DNA of 64,000 nucleotides, from positions 186,001-250,000 of the forward strand of contig NZ_QJRH01000070.1 in the NCBI RefSeq assembly GCF_003254545.1, in the 5' to 3' direction. Shown one piece after another: positions 62,560 to 64,000 of this stretch. Positions within the stretch are counted from its first letter, which is position 1, and the number at the start of each line of letters is the position of its first letter. This DNA is from Flavobacterium tistrianum. GTDB lineage: Bacteria > Bacteroidota > Bacteroidia > Flavobacteriales > Flavobacteriaceae. The notes below the pieces were generated by a model. It was not told the DNA's origin, made no database searches, and saw only the letters and a list, made by a program, of their open reading frames with translations. Both the position numbers and the translations under genes were made by a program.

Positions 62560-64000
<1,441 letters not shown>

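Overview
The window looks like a chromosomal segment of a Flavobacterium-type bacterium (Bacteroidota, Flavobacteriaceae). The evidence is low G+C, two proteins ending in type IX secretion (T9SS) type A sorting tails, SusC/SusD proteins with an ECF sigma/FecR pair, Bacteroidota -7 promoter elements (TAnnTTTG), lipoprotein leaders, and polysaccharide-degrading genes with no Shine-Dalgarno bias. No tRNA, rRNA, CRISPR array, prophage or transposase gene was seen. Identifications rest on reading motifs; no database search was run.

Layout. (1) 1-3.9 kb: two secreted T9SS cargo enzymes, a GH64-type beta-1,3-glucanase (5' end outside the window) and a GH18 chitinase-like enzyme. They share CBM6 and sorting modules and suggest attack on fungal-type walls. 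(2) 4.1-14.3 kb: a secreted metallophosphoesterase and a PI-PLC-like protein on the minus strand face an ECF sigma - FecR - SusC - SusD operon, possibly a phosphorus-acquisition locus. (3) 14.8-24.6 kb: small housekeeping and accessory genes, including a STAS-like protein, a CinA-like protein, a DsbA/FrnE-like lipoprotein, a SUKH-type immunity cluster, two thioredoxin-fold proteins and a PQQ-type sugar dehydrogenase. (4) 24.3-32.4 kb: a LytS/LytTR two-component pair divergent from a complete RND efflux operon. (5) 33.6-53.3 kb: a sugar-acid/pectin region. A seven-gene minus-strand operon encodes two leaderless solute-binding-like proteins, two family III CoA-transferases, a Gfo/Idh/MocA oxidoreductase, a MaoC hydratase and a FucP-type symporter. 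It diverges from Zn-dehydrogenase, SDR and lactonase genes that look like the start of oxidative L-fucose or L-rhamnose catabolism. PL10 pectate lyase, GH28 polygalacturonase, a GH141-like beta-helix protein fused to an L-rhamnose-mutarotase-like domain, an oxidoreductase and a sodium symporter follow. (6) 54.6-56.8 kb: an MFS exporter and a divergent AraC regulator. (7) 57.1-64.0 kb: GH78 rhamnosidase, two beta-propeller probable glycosidases and the start of a GH2 enzyme, cut by the window end.

How it fits together. Regions 5 and 7 suggest a pectin/rhamnogalacturonan locus that releases L-fucose, L-rhamnose and galacturonides, with the deoxysugar imported by the FucP-type symporter and oxidised to an aldonate. 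The standard next enzymes (aldonate dehydratase, aldolase or diketo-acid hydrolase) are absent. CoA-transferases, a MaoC hydratase and two cytoplasmic solute-binding-like proteins are present instead. The divergent promoters of the two halves carry nearly identical promoter-operator modules, so they are probably one regulon. This is the best candidate for an undescribed system here.

The intergenic DNA is unusually rich in 60-280 bp imperfect palindromes of several families, including a 281-bp element with perfect 35-bp terminal inverted repeats.
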